A stretch of 64,000 nt of DNA from Paragorgia papillata (GCA_035771165.1 JAWNZC010000178.1:681501-745500); one strand, 5' to 3'. Counted from the first letter of the stretch, positions 1 through 9,765 are shown. A program made the numbers and translations. Notes: generated from the letters alone by a model not told the origin.

Positions 1-116
1 GAACATAAGAGGGTTATGATGTAATATATCATACACGAGGAGGCGTGTTTGATCTGATATCAAACGCCGAGAAATGTGTTGAAAAATCAAGCTGAAGCCG
101 ATTATTTGTTTTGCAG

Positions 117-243
117 CTCTTGACGCCCGTTGCCTTATTGATGTGTTTGATGTGCTCAGTAAATGGATTGCTGAAGAGAAAATTAAGATTGATTTCAACG
201 AGTGCAGTCCAAGGTTACCCTGGCTGTTCCCAAAACGAAGCAG
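117..243 (+). CDS. EXD3: EXD3/mut-7-like gene, exon a (end of 3'-5' exonuclease domain)
   Basis: A TTTTGCAG acceptor precedes the exon and GTATGA follows it. The exon enters with two bases of a codon and translates as LDARCLIDVFDVLSKW followed by a basic stretch. The A-L-D-A-x-x-L-x-x-V-x-x-x-L pattern is the last helix of a DEDD-type 3'-5' exonuclease domain (RNase D/WRN family), as in EXD3/mut-7. It leaves with two bases of a codon, which matches the next exon at 1195. The upstream exons with the catalytic acids lie outside the window. Identification rests on its connection to the Mut7-C exons downstream. Confidence 0.75.
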
Positions 244-284
244 GTATGACGAGGAAGACGATGGGATTGGTGTTTTGAACAACA

Positions 285-1115
285 AGTGAAGTGGAGCAGA
301 ATAGAGTGGAGTGGAGTGTTCGGTGAAGTGAAGTGACATGAAGTGAAGTGAAGTGAAGCGGAGTGGGATGAAGCGGAGTGAAGTGAAGTGGAGTGAGGTG
401 AGGTGAAGTAAAGTGAAGTGAAGCGGAGTGGGGTGAAGCGGAGTGAAGTGAAGTGGAGTGAGGTGAGGTGAAGTAAAGTGAAGTGAAGTGGAGTGGGGTG
501 AAGCGGAGTGAGGTGAGGTGAAGTAAAGTGAAGTGAAGTGGAGTGGGGTGAAGTGAAGTAAAGTGAAGTGAAGTGGAGTGAAGTGGAGTGGGAGGTGAAG
601 TGGAGTTGAGTGAAGTTGAGTGATGTGAAGTGGAGTGAAGTGAAATGAAGTGAAGTGGAATGAGGTGAGGTGAAGTGAAGTGTGAAGTGGAGTTGAGTGA
701 AGTGGAGTGAGGTGAAGTGAGGTGAAGTGGAGTGGGGGAAGTGAAGTGAAGTGGAGTGAGGTGAAGTGAAGTGGAGGGAGGTGAAGTGGAGTGAAGTGAA
801 GTGGGGTGAAGCGGAGTTGAGTGAAGTGGAGTGAGGTGAAGTGAAGTGAAGTGGAGTGAAGAAGTGGAGTGAGGAGTGAAGTGACGTGAAGTGAAGTGGA
901 GTGAAGTGAGGTGAAGTGAAAGTGGAGTGAAGTGGAGTGAGGTGAAGTGAAGTTGAGTGAGGTGAAGTGAAGTTGAGTGAGGTGAAGTGGAGTGAAGTGA
1001 AGCGAAGTGAAGCGGAGTGGAGTAGAGCGACGTGACGTGCAGCGAAGTGGAGTGGAGTGATGTGAAGTGGTGTGGAATGGAATGGAATGGAATAAATGGA
1101 GTAAAGTGAAATGAA
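285..1115. repeat. GAAGTG/GGAGTG satellite in EXD3 intron
   Basis: A long run built from the 5-mers AAGTG and GAGTG, with occasional GCGGAGTG and GAGGTGA variants, fills most of the intron between exons a and b. The long minus-strand open frame across it is only low-complexity sequence rich in His, Ser and Thr, and is not a gene. Confidence 0.95.
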
Positions 1116-1194
1116 GATAGGTATTGGACAGAAAAAGAACCAGAAAGAAAATGATGAGCAGCTCCTATACGAACACGTTTATTTGTTTCTTTAG

Positions 1195-1252
1195 AAAAAC
1201 AAAAGGAAAACTTGGCAAGCACCCCAAACCAGGATCATCAAACTCTGACTTG
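1195..1252 (+). CDS. EXD3: EXD3-like gene, small exon b
   Basis: This 58-bp exon lies between a TTTCTTTAG acceptor and a GTTAGT donor. Taking one base to finish the codon left by exon a, it reads KTKGKLGKHPKPGSSNSDL and ends in phase 0, exactly the phase exon c needs. It encodes a basic, Ser/Pro-containing linker between the exonuclease and Mut7-C RNase domains. It has no domain of its own; the call depends on the phase fit and splice sites. Confidence 0.6.
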
Positions 1253-1299
1253 GTTAGTGTGATCTATTATAAAACTCTATTTCCAAACCAAAACCTACT

Positions 1300-1768
1300 T
1301 TAAAGGACATTGACAAAAATTAAGTTTGTCTAATTTGAAAGAACTCATAAAATTGTAATAGAAGATCCTTTACAACTTTTTCGTATCTTTCTGCGTTTTC
1401 AAGATATTTCAATTTGTTTGATATGTAAATGAGATGGTCTCTGACGTCAGGAGTGGGGTAAAATATTTTCATACAGAGCAAGATCACTTACATATCTAAC
1501 ATGAAATGTTCAGCGTCGCAAGGAGTTTTTATGTGCACAGTTTCAAATGATTTCGCTGAACAAACTTAGAGATATAACTGGTTTTGCTACATGTGAAAAT
1601 ATTTTACCCCACACCTGACGTCAGAGACCATCTCGTTTTCATATCAAACAAATTGAAATATCTTGAAAACGAAGAGAGATACGAAAAAGTTGTAAAGGAT
1701 GTTCTATTACAATTTTATGAGTTCTTTCAAATTAGACAAACTAAATTTTTAGTGCTATTGCCCTTTAA
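1300..1768. mobile_element. Foldback MITE in EXD3 intron
   Basis: The ends are inverted copies: TTAAAGGACATTG on the left and CAATRGCCCTTTAA-like sequence on the right. The inner arms (about 1376-1470 and 1592-1705) are long near-perfect complements around a short unpaired loop. It belongs to the TTAAAGG-TATTGGCAA family seen again at 7731, 18374, 26054, 38216, 45309, 56096 and 63814. No transposase is encoded. Confidence 0.8.
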
Positions 1769-1798
1769 CAAGAATATTGGTATTTTTATTCATTTTAG

Positions 1799-1960
1799 CA
1801 TCAACTCAATGAACCAGCAACGAAAGGCTTGCCAAATTCTCCTCGGAATTTACGTGTGGTCGTCGATAACATGCTTCAAGGCTTGGGTCGTTACTTGAGA
1901 TGTTGTGGCGTGGATGTATTAATGCTTGCTAATGAAGACGATCACGATAAAGCAGCTAAG
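1799..1960 (+). CDS. EXD3: EXD3-like gene, exon c (start of Mut7-C RNase domain)
   Basis: An ATTTTAG acceptor and an AAG/GTAATG donor bound a 54-codon phase-0 exon. It contains NLRVVVDNMLQGLGRYLRC followed by GVDVLMLANEDDHDKAAK. This is the signature of the N-terminus of the Mut7-C RNase domain (PF01927), whose usual form is a [FV]-x-V-D-x-M-L-x-x-L-[AG]-R-x-L-R-x-x-G-x-D motif. The Asp in VVVDNML is the expected conserved acidic residue of this PIN-like nuclease fold. This is the most diagnostic exon of the gene. Confidence 0.9.
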
Positions 1961-2146
1961 GTAATGACACTTCAACACAAGCAACTTTTACATAACGATA
2001 TAAAATTTATAAACAGTGTATAGAGGCAATTATTTGTGCACAGTATGTCAAATTTCTATATTGAAATTACAAGAGATTCTAAACAGTTGCTAAACTATTT
2101 TTCCTGATTTTCCGAATAGGAACTTGTCTTAATATTTAGGCTCAGC

Positions 2147-2690
2147 AGGTTCTTATATAATGTGGGTGTAAATGTCAAAATTTTAGCCTACTAACTACTT
2201 TAATAACCGAGAGTGAGGTCTTTACGGTAAAATATTAAACCGAGGTCTTGCTGTATTGACCGAGCGAGATAGCGAGGTTGATACGCTCAAGACCGAGGTT
2301 TAATATTTTACCGTAAAGACCGAACGGTCGAGGTTATTAAGAAGTTTATTATATGGCACTTTTTATTTCAAAATCAAGCTTTCTTCAACTTCGTCAAAAC
2401 ACCAAACTAGCGTTATTTTCTTCTATTTCTTTCTCGTCTGGATACTAGAATTTACTTTTATAATGTTCATCGTCGTCTATTTCATTTATTTTCGCCGTTT
2501 TTCGGCAATAAAAGTTTCTTATTAAGATTTTTGTTTCCAATCGTAGGGCATTAACAATTTTCGTAATGCCCGTGGGCATTACGGAGAAATCTTGCCACGT
2601 CAGCAACCAATCACAGCGCGTGATTTTTCCGGAAGTAATCCGTGCCATATTACGAAAGTTCTTAATCACTAGGTTCTTATATTATGTGGG
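2147..2690. mobile_element. Half-copy of the ACCGAGAG foldback element with flanking direct repeats
   Basis: From about 2193 to 2668 the sequence matches the left half of the 1-kb palindromes at 9766, 27776 and 47329. It has inverted ACCGAGAGTGAGGTC / accgaacggtcgaggt blocks around TTTAATATTTTACCG, then the TTATATGGCAC segment. A 20-bp near-identical direct repeat (AGGTTCTTATA...GTGGG) lies at 2147-2166 and 2671-2690. It sits in the EXD3 intron between exons c and d. Confidence 0.75.
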
Positions 2691-2790
2691 TTTTTACTGT
2701 AATAACACTGGTCGAGTGCGTGGGATTGGGTACGAGATTGTGCATGTGATGATGTCACGTACAAGCCAGCTGTTCATGTTTTCTACTTAG

Positions 2791-2844
2791 ATCGCTAGAA
2801 GAGAAGGACGAATTCTTCTTACAACTGGAACGCCGTACTACACT
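2791..2844 (+). CDS. EXD3: EXD3-like gene, exon d
   Basis: This 54-bp phase-0 exon lies between a TTCTACTTAG acceptor and a consensus GTAAGT donor. It reads IARREGRILLTTGTPYYT, which matches the conserved A-x-x-E-x-R-[IL]-[IL]-L-T-x-G strand of the Mut7-C RNase domain. A residue pair or a micro-exon corresponding to the short loop before exon e may be missing between 2844 and 3853; I could not locate one. Confidence 0.85.
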
Positions 2845-2860
2845 GTAAGTATAAATATTT

Positions 2861-3230
2861 AAGAAATGGCTCATGGTTTAGCGTGCTCCATCGAGTTATG
2901 GATGCACGCGGGAAATTGGGAGAGCACGAAAAAACCATGAGCCATTTCTTTTATAACATAGCATTAAATCCTTTCACAAGCCAGCGAATCGTTTTGGTTG
3001 CTGTGTTTTTCTACTTTCGTAGGCAAGTATTTTTTGTTCACTAAAATCCAACCAAAAGGACAGTTTAAACTCAGTTACCCAGAACCAGTTTATGTCTTCT
3101 GGGTCGTTCTATTTAAAACTCAGTTTTGTTTTGAAATTTTTTCCCGCGCTTTTTTGCCGTGCTTCACTGAGTTATGGAGCACGCACGACAGCCAATCAAA
3201 AACGTTGCTATATCAAAGCTATGTTATAAA
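2861..3230. mobile_element. Nested inverted-repeat elements in EXD3 intron
   Basis: The inverted pair AAGAAATGGCTCATGGTTT (2861-2879) and its complement (2932-2950) forms one hairpin. Directly beside it, TTATAACATAGC (2951-2962) and GCTATGTTATAA (3219-3230) bound a second element of about 280 bp. No protein is encoded. Confidence 0.7.
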
Positions 3231-3408
3231 TATAATTATACAATACCCTGGTTGCTATGCGTGTTTTCATTGGTTGTTGGCCATGATCTATTAGAGGACA
3301 GACACATGGTCACGTCAGATCACGTCAGCTGACTTGCCTTTTTCCTTCTTCATGCCCCAAAATCCGGCACGAGTTTCGACAAAGACCTTTTAAATTTGTA
3401 TTGTATAA

Positions 3409-3595
3409 AACAAATAGATTCCATTTTTTTGTTGTCTGTTCAGTTATAGATGCACAGAGGACGTCACAACGTGGTAAGAACATCAGTGACCCACTCGACT
3501 GCGTCTCGTGGGCCACTTTTTTGTTCTTACCACGTTGTGACGTCATCTGTGCATCTATAACTGAACAGACAACGGCAAAATGGAATCTATTTGTT
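3409..3595. mobile_element. Near-perfect hairpin MITE in EXD3 intron
   Basis: The ends AACAAATAGATTCC and GGAATCTATTTGTT begin arms of about 75 bp, which contain a complementary stretch around GACGTCACAACGTGGTAAGAAC. A short central loop separates them. The open frames on both strands here mirror each other and are not genes. Confidence 0.85.
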
Positions 3596-3852
3596 AAATA
3601 TATAGAGAAGAGCTTATTACTGGAGGCCCCTCTCCAATAACGATGCTTCAACGTTTTCACTTTGTGCATATGCTGTTACTATTACTTTCTTATAAAATAG
3701 GTGGCATCTTAGCAATCTCGTCCCCAGAGCCTGCGGGTCCTACGATTCGTCTGGAGTCTATCCTTTTGGCCAGCATAGAAAACTTTGGGGACATGCGCGC
3801 GCGGTATCGGCTGGTTAATTCTTTTTTCCCCTTTATTTAGTTGCGTTCCCAG

Positions 3853-3969
3853 GTTCCTCTTGGAGATTGTATGTGTGTTCCAGCAGGAAATGCGAAGGAA
3901 CAAGTGCTCGCCGTTTTTAAACACTTTAATATTAGTGTCAGTACAAGTGACATATTCAGCAGATGTCAG
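3853..3969 (+). CDS. EXD3: EXD3-like gene, exon e (Mut7-C RNase domain)
   Basis: The exon lies between a TTCCCAG acceptor and a CAG/GTGAGG donor and is 39 codons in phase 0. It contains EQVLAVFKHFNISVS and ends in DIFSRCQ. The final RCQ followed by VCN at the start of the next exon makes the first CxxC of the Mut7-C zinc ribbon. Sequence and phase agree with both neighbouring exons. Confidence 0.88.
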
Positions 3970-5391
3970 GTGAGGCAAAAATTAGTCTTAATAAGCTAGT
4001 TTTAATTGGGGAAGAAAATATAGGTGCTGATTGTTTAAAAGGTTTTTTTCACGATTGGAAATGGCGGCTGTCGAGGCTCGCGAAATACGGGCTGACCCGT
4101 ATTAGCTACGCATGCGTAGAACGAATATCTTGCGTGTAAACGTCATCAATACACGGCCGACAGGCTGCACACTTCAGCGAGAACACCCCGAGCTCAAAGT
4201 CAAACATCTCCGCTCAAAATCGTCGCTCGACCATAATTCTTCTACGAGCGCATAGCACGAATGTTGGGCTTGCCATAGAATACGGTTTGTTGACAACTCG
4301 TGGAATTTTCGCGATGTACGAACCCATTACCCTTCTCAAATTCATCAGTTTCTTAGTCAATTCATCAGTTAGCTTAGACATTGATCAAGATGACTAGGCC
4401 GGTTGCCTTTCGTGTATCACAAGATAGTACTGCTGAACCGGTGAGTTAAATGTCTAAGGACATTATGAGCAATACTATACTATAGTACAAAAGCTCAGCT
4501 TTATAACAGTAGATAGATGGCGGTATCGGCAAATTACCAAAATAAAACGAAGTAATTTACGAATATGAGACTTTCCTGTAGCTACTAGGTGTAATAAATT
4601 TCTGATTCTTGGCAAGCTTACCTTTTTGTGGCCTTTCTGCGAAGTATTATATTTAGGTGTATTCACGCCATATTTCTTGTTTGTTTATGATTGTGAGTTA
4701 TGCGAATTAGGTTAAGCAAAACTAGAGGCACGCTGATTGGATAGCATTCTGAATTTAGCTAATTCAAATAAAACACAAATGTAAATAGGCAGCACTTTAC
4801 AGATATCCCATCCATCACATTGTGCTTTCAAAAAGCTCTAAATTTTAGTATATAAATCAATAATTACGGCTGCCAACACCCCTCACCTTCAAAGTATACA
4901 CTATCCGTTACGATTTAGCATGGTTGCCCGCTTGTAACAAAAAATGCCATCAACGGTGTTTTTGAGACACTTTTATCGAAGTTGGCCGTCCGTCTATGAT
5001 ATGTGAAACTAACCAGTGACATCACAACGTGCATAATGACTTACTGGGAAAGGTTATATATCTTTGCTATTATTAAACGGAATCAGTTGAAAATGTATAT
5101 TTTTGTTGTGGGCAGGACCTTTTTGCGAATGTTGCTAAGCCTTCTCGTTTCCAGCCTCTCCCCAGTCTTCCCAAGAACCCAAACCGACCGCGGCCAAGCT
5201 CATGGCGGAAACGAAAGGCTGAGAAACTAGGCTAGGCTCTTCTCATGTAAACGCAAATATATTTGAAGCGATTACACTGAGAGGCGGGATCTCGACAAAG
5301 AAAGCTAGCCCTCCTGAGAGGGGTCCTCCTAAGCTGGCCTTCTTCCCTATAAACACCTCCTAAAAGTCTGTTTTGTTTGACCGCATTTTAG
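3970..5391 (+). other. EXD3 intron with a CpG-richer stretch
   Basis: This is intronic sequence between exons e and f. About 4050-4440 is richer in CG dinucleotides and ends with a possible small first exon (listed separately). I see no clear transposon ends or other coding exon in the rest. Confidence 0.5.
4390..4440 (+). CDS. Possible alternative first exon
   Basis: An ATG opens 17 codons (MTRPVAFRVSQDSTAEP) that end at a consensus GTGAGT donor in phase 0. It could splice in frame to the EXD3 terminal exon at 5392, giving a short product with only the zinc-ribbon end, or it could belong to a nested gene. The support is only an ATG, an open frame, a good donor and a CpG-richer upstream stretch. 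Confidence 0.25.
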
Positions 5392-5757
5392 GTTTGCAAT
5401 GGCAACGAGTATATTAAGGTAAGCTCTATATTAATGAGGCAAGCGTATATTAATTACTACGAGAGCGAAGTCGAGAATCATGAAAAACAAGTCCAAACAC
5501 ATTTCTCTACGAACACTGACGCCGATTGTCCACCGTTGAACGTGGACACGCTGGTTTTACGAAGTGGCGTCAAGCTACAGATCGAAGGTCTTCCCGAGTC
5601 CATTCTGGACAAAGTTGAATTGTTCTACTGCTGCGCTACTTGTGGCAAGATTTTCTGGGAAGGCGGACACTTTTCACGCATTTGTGCGCAATTTTCGGAC
5701 ATCTTAAACGATACCGGGTCTGTCTACGAGGAAAACAGGGCAAATGTTGTTTCGTGA
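5392..5757 (+). CDS. EXD3: EXD3-like gene, terminal exon f (Mut7-C zinc ribbon and C-terminus)
   Basis: After an ATTTTAG acceptor the frame reads VCNGNEYIKVSS and continues open for 121 codons to a TGA. With exon e it completes RCQVCN, the first CxxC. Further on, FYCCATCGKIFWEGGHFSR gives the second CxxC and the C-G-K-x-[FY]-W-x-G-x-H signature that closes the Mut7-C RNase domain. The C-terminus ends ENRANVVS. A possible GTAAGC donor at 5419 is in frame but need not be used. The part from 5645 onward is the segment copied at the left edge of each tandem unit. Confidence 0.88.
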   Translation, partial: VCNGNEYIKVSSILMRQAYINYYESEVENHEKQVQTHFSTNTDADCPPLNVDTLVLRSGVKLQIEGLPESILDKVELFYCCATCGKIFWEGGHFSRICAQFSDILNDTGSVYEENRANVVS

Positions 5758-5959
5758 AGAGCTCCGCGGTCACTATCCTCACGGGGTGTGGAAATCACTG
5801 CTTCGAATCGCAAAGCAACTTGGAGTCTTGACTAACTGAAAGTTACTATTGGGTATGAATGGTGGACATTAGCATATTGTCCTGTAGATGTTTTTAACGA
5901 AGAGTCGAACCATTACGACAAACCTTCGTTCTACGTAGATGGCACTCTTTTATTAATGT

Positions 5960-5965
5960 AATAAA
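5960..5965 (+). terminator. EXD3: EXD3 poly-A signal
   Basis: AATAAA lies about 200 bp after the EXD3 stop codon. The same motif is retained after each duplicated EXD3 tail. Confidence 0.6.
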
Positions 5966-6099
5966 CGTGGTTTTACACTTCACAACTTTTGGTCAAACTT
6001 GTCCGACAACGGCTATATCTGTTGCATTGCAGTAGCACGATTAGGGATGTTACACTATGCAAAATTACTTGCAATTTGTTTTGCAAAACCGAAGTGGAC

Positions 6100-6575
6100 T
6101 GGAACGACGTCATGATTATCGCCGTGCATGACATCATGAGCATCATCGTGACGTCATCGCTGACGTAGACAGAAGTGGACTGGAACGGTTTACGAGGCCT
6201 ACTTTTATTGGCTGATCATCATGACGTCATGATTATCACTATGCATGACACGAGCATCATCGTTACGTCATCACTATCACACGACGTCATGATCATTGTT
6301 ATGACGTCATGATTATTTTCAGTGATGTCACAGTCGTCGTGATCATCATCACGACGGCATGATTATTATGACGTCATGATCATTATGACGTCATGATCAT
6401 CTTCAGTGTTACCACAATCGTCATGATCATCATCATCATTATGACGTCACGATTATCATAGTGACGTCATCATCACGACGTCATGATTATCATCAGTATG
6501 TCGTCGTGATTATCTTCAGTGACGTCACAATCGTCATGATTATTGTCATCTTGACGTCATGATTATCATCACAGT
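6100..6575. repeat. TGACGTCA-rich array, unit A
   Basis: An irregular array of GACGTCATGATTATCATCA-like modules. I count nine perfect TGACGTCA palindromes, the consensus CRE half-site pair, plus several one-base variants. It lies between the EXD3 3' end and the TRPC-like 3' end. The sequence does not show whether it is regulatory or just a degenerate minisatellite. Confidence 0.8.
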
Positions 6576-7035
6576 GAGAAAACCAAGTCGTGGTAACCTT
6601 AGAAACGCGGGTTTCACATTTCATTTACCCGAGAAAACAATCGACAAAGAAACGTAAACCAAGCTCTGCAAATGCGCGGTAGCGACTGTGATTCATCTAC
6701 AACTAAATACAAATCTTAAACTACATAAAAATTATTAACTATTCATGAATTCGTCCGTCACAAAGTTCAAGTTGTTTCGCAAATTTTCTAAACCATTATT
6801 ATCCGTATATGTCGGTGAGATATTTGCGCTTGTACAACACGAGAAGAATTTTCCATTTCTAGGACTTGGGCTGTTAAACACTGGTCCTCCTGTTAATATT
6901 TGGTGGTTGATCCTAATGAATTAAGTGAAAAACAAATATAATTTTATAAGTAATTTTCTATTTGTTCTAATTGTCGTAAGTTCAACCAGGAAAATGAAGA
7001 TAAAAAACTAAAAAATAACTGAGCTTTTAGCCGCA
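6576..7035. other. Intergenic stretch without recognisable feature
   Basis: This is AT-rich sequence between the TGACGTCA array and the GAAT/GGAA microsatellite. I see no exon, hairpin or transposon end in it. The matching segments follow the array in units B, C and D. Confidence 0.5.
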
Positions 7036-7180
7036 ATGAATGAATGAATGAATGAATGAATGAATGAGGGAAGGAAGGAAGGAGGGAAGGAAGGAAGGAG
7101 GGAGGGGAGGAAGGAAGGGAGGAAGGAAGGAAGGGAGGAAGGAATGAATGAATGAATGAATAAAGGAACGAACGAACAAT
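7036..7180. repeat. GAAT / GGAA microsatellite, unit A
   Basis: Runs of GAAT, then GGAA and GGGA, then GAAT again. In units B and D a 5S-derived SINE sits inside this microsatellite; here it is uninterrupted. Confidence 0.95.
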
Positions 7181-7227
7181 CTTAACCTTAATTCAAGCTC
7201 GCTCTGCGTAGAGTATGGACCAATTAC

Positions 7228-7371
7228 CTTTCGTTCAAAACATTCTTTAATAGCCTTGAGAAGTTCTGCTTTGCAATTTTCCATGTCATGCATTGTGCAA
7301 TATCGTTGCTCCTCTTGTGCATCGAGTCGTTCTAAATACCGATCAGTGAGCACTTTCAAATGTTCTTGTCT
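7228..7371 (-). CDS. TRPC-like channel A, C-terminal exon 6
   Basis: On the minus strand an AATTTTAG acceptor precedes 48 phase-0 codons and an AAG/GTAATT donor follows. The exon starts RQEHLKVLTDRYLERL and continues with an ENCKAELLKAI segment. This resembles the TRPC C-terminal region after the TRP box, with its N-L-V-x-R-Y and downstream coiled-coil pattern. If the donor is not used, the frame runs on into microsatellite-encoded repeats. No downstream exon is visible between here and the EXD3 tail, so gene A appears to lack a normal 3' end. Confidence 0.65.
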
Positions 7372-7439
7372 CTAAAATTAAAGAATTAGTATTAAGAGCA
7401 GACAAAACATACATAAGAAATTGTATTCTTGTAAATTAC

Positions 7440-7517
7440 CTCAGCATTTTCTTGAAAATTCTTAGCATTTTCGTTCTGTCGTTGCGGAGAAAATGTTTGC
7501 TTATTATTATAAAGTTG
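7440..7517 (-). CDS. TRPC-like channel A, exon 5
   Basis: A minus-strand exon between a TTTTGCAG acceptor and a GAG/GTAATT donor, 26 codons in phase 0, reading QLYNNKQTFSPQRQNENAK and ending FQENAE. It is a polar linker without a domain. Phase fits both the pore exon and exon 6. Units B and D carry a version five codons shorter, which also keeps phase. Confidence 0.6.
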
Positions 7518-7730
7518 CTGCAAAAGAAAATGGATGAAATAATTATGCATGAAGAATGAATTATTGCAATAGTTTTGCAGCCAAGCGGGCAGAACAAGAA
7601 AGAACAAGAAAATTGCTTTGTTTTGTGAGTTCTCTTTTAACCCTTGTTCCTGCAAGAGGTACCCGGCTGACAAGTAAAATCGTTTGGCGTTAGCCAGAGT
7701 AAAATATATAAATAGGGGCAAAATTGTCTG

Positions 7731-7871
7731 TTAAAGGACATTGGCAATGCAAATTAAGTTTGTCTAATTTGAAAGAACTCGTCAAATGGTATAAGAAGAC
7801 CTTTTACAATTTTTCCGTATCTGTTTTGGTTTTGGAAATATTTCGACCAAAGACAGCGTGCTGTCCGCCAT
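7731..7871. mobile_element. TTAAAGG-family MITE end, unit A
   Basis: TTAAAGGACATTGGCAA begins a segment matching the left arm of the element at 1300 and the segment before each gypsy LTR, ending at GTCCGCCAT. The opposite arm is not seen nearby, so this is a partial copy. Confidence 0.7.
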
Positions 7872-7872
7872 C

Positions 7873-8750
7873 TTGTCACAGTCTGATCAGCTCTGATATC
7901 AGATCTGTTCAGAGAAATGTAGCGACCCTTGATACAGCCTGACAGCTACAGAATGTACCAGCGCTGATGTATAAACATTTCAAGTTAGAATTTCTAACAG
8001 ACTGCGACAACTCCGTAGACAACATACCTGTTCAGTCTGTTATATCAAACTGATACAGCACTGACCGTGTCAGGCTGATACAGTTTCACAGAATCTGTTC
8101 TGAACAGTCTGTTGTAGCTGCAGGTATGATACAGATATGATATCCTTTCCCTTCCCTTCCTTCCCTTCCCTTCCTTCCCTTCCCTTCCTTCCCTTCCTTC
8201 CCTTCCCTTCCCTTCCCTTCCCTTCCCTTCCCTTCCCTTCCCTTCCCTTCCCTTCCCTTCCCTTCCCTTCCCTTCCCTTCCCTTCCCTTCCCTTCCCTCC
8301 CCTCCCCTCCCCTCCCCTCCCCTCCCCTCCCCTACCCTTCCCTTCCCTTCCCTTCCCTTCCTACCCTACCCTTCCCTACCCTTCCCTTCCCTTCCCTACC
8401 CTTCCCTTCCTTCCCTTCCCTACCCTTCCCTTCCCTTCCCTTCCCTTCCTTCCTACCCTTCCCTACCCTACCCTTCCCTTCCCTTCCCTTCCCTACCCTA
8501 CCCTTCCCTACCCTTCCCTTCCCTTCCCTTCCTATATCATAGGTGTATCGTAGCTGATACTCTGCCTCGTACTCTAACCTCTGGCGCGATTAAAAACCGG
8601 AGCGCGCAAGGAGCGATGGGACATTCGCGCGACACTCCTCTCCCAAAAAGATGCCTGGGTACGAGGCAGCCTGATACTGCAACAGGCTGTATCAGGGATC
8701 GCTACATTTTTCTGAACAGATCTGACATCATTCTGCATCAGGTCTGACAC
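7873..8750. mobile_element. Foldback element with (CCCTT)n core, unit A
   Basis: The arms at about 7895-7942 and 8683-8730 are inverted copies around TCAGATCTGTTCAGA...GATACAGCCTG. Between them is a long (CCCTT)n tract at 8141-8532 with CCCCT and CCCTA variants. The open frames over the tract are low-complexity Phe/Pro/Leu/Ser strings. It lies in the channel intron between the pore exon and exon 5. Confidence 0.8.
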
Positions 8751-8826
8751 AGACTTGCGTGTGTACACATGTATAAATAAAATGTTTGATTGCACTCGTT
8801 AACTCTCAGTCACACTGCGTAGGCAT

Positions 8827-9040
8827 GCAGTGTAGAAACAACAATCGAAATATAGTAAGGTTAGATATACTGCCGAAACAGAGAACGTAGGAATCTAACG
8901 TTTCGAGCGAAGGCCCTTCGTCAGAGAGAAACGCGTTTCTCAATGACGAAGGGCCTTCGCTCGAAACGTTAGATTCCTACGTTCTCTGTTTCGGCAGTAT
9001 ATCTAACCTTACTATATTTCGATTGTTGTTTCTACACTGC
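8827..9040. mobile_element. Perfect-arm hairpin, unit A
   Basis: GCAGTGTAGAAACAACAATCG and its complement bound a 214-bp palindrome with arms of roughly 95 bp. The loop is a short GAGAAACGCGTTTCTC-like sequence. It is a solo foldback with no coding capacity. Confidence 0.85.
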
Positions 9041-9084
9041 CTACGCAGCACGCTACTTTTATTTCACTATTTGGGTTGAAGGGC

Positions 9085-9562
9085 ATATGACTCGAAAATT
9101 AAGTTTGTCTTATTGAAAAGAACATTTAAAATGATAAGATAACATCTTTTGCAGTTTTTGGTTTCCTTGCTTCGTTTTTGAGATATTCCAGTTTGTTTGA
9201 TATGCAAATGACACAACTTTTTACGTCACACGTGCATAATGAGTTATCAGAAAAGGTTACATATCTTTGATATTATGAAAACATGGGCTTAAGTCAAAGG
9301 AAGCTTGAGCGTGTTTCTACCCACAACACCAAACATGTAGAATTCCAAGTGATTTCGTTTCACAATAGCAAAGATATGTAACCTTCTCTCGGTAACTCAT
9401 CATACTCATTATGCACATGTGACTTAAAAAGTTGTGTCATTTGCATATCAAACAAACTGGAATATCTCAAAAACGAAGCAAGGAAACGAAAAACTGCAAA
9501 AGATGTTATTTTATCATTTTAAATGTTTTTTTCAATAAGACAAACTTAATTTTCGAGTCATA
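9085..9562. mobile_element. Foldback MITE, unit A
   Basis: The ends ATATGACTCGAAAATTAAG and its complement bound long inverted arms that include GATATTCCAGTTTGTTTGATA and its complement. The layout is similar to the 1300-1768 element (the arms share AAGTTTGTCT and TTGTTTGATATGCAAATG-like blocks), so they are probably related families. Confidence 0.8.
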
Positions 9563-9765
9563 TTAAATAGAAGTTCTGGCATGCTGAAAGTAATATATTA
9601 TAAACGAATAAAAACGTACTCGCTTAATCCACCGGGGATTGGGGATTATAATGTTATATGGAGGCGGCAGACAACCCCCTTCCTCAATGAATTCCAACCA
9701 CATTCGAGTTCTACTGAACTTCCAACTGCTGTCTTCGTTTTGCTAAATAATAAAGAAATATAACT

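Noticed and set aside
215..1222. 335-codon minus-strand frame rich in His, Ser and Thr
   Set aside because: It is the translation of the GAAGTG/GGAGTG satellite and has no complexity of its own.
3401..3669. Two opposing frames at 3325-3669
   Set aside because: They mirror each other across the arms of a hairpin.
6100..6575. CRISPR-like array
   Set aside because: The modules are irregular, without constant repeats or unique spacers, and the genome is eukaryotic.
8137..8553. 138-codon Phe/Pro/Leu/Ser frame (also at 26454 and 45715)
   Set aside because: It is read-through of the (CCCTT)n tract in the middle of a foldback.
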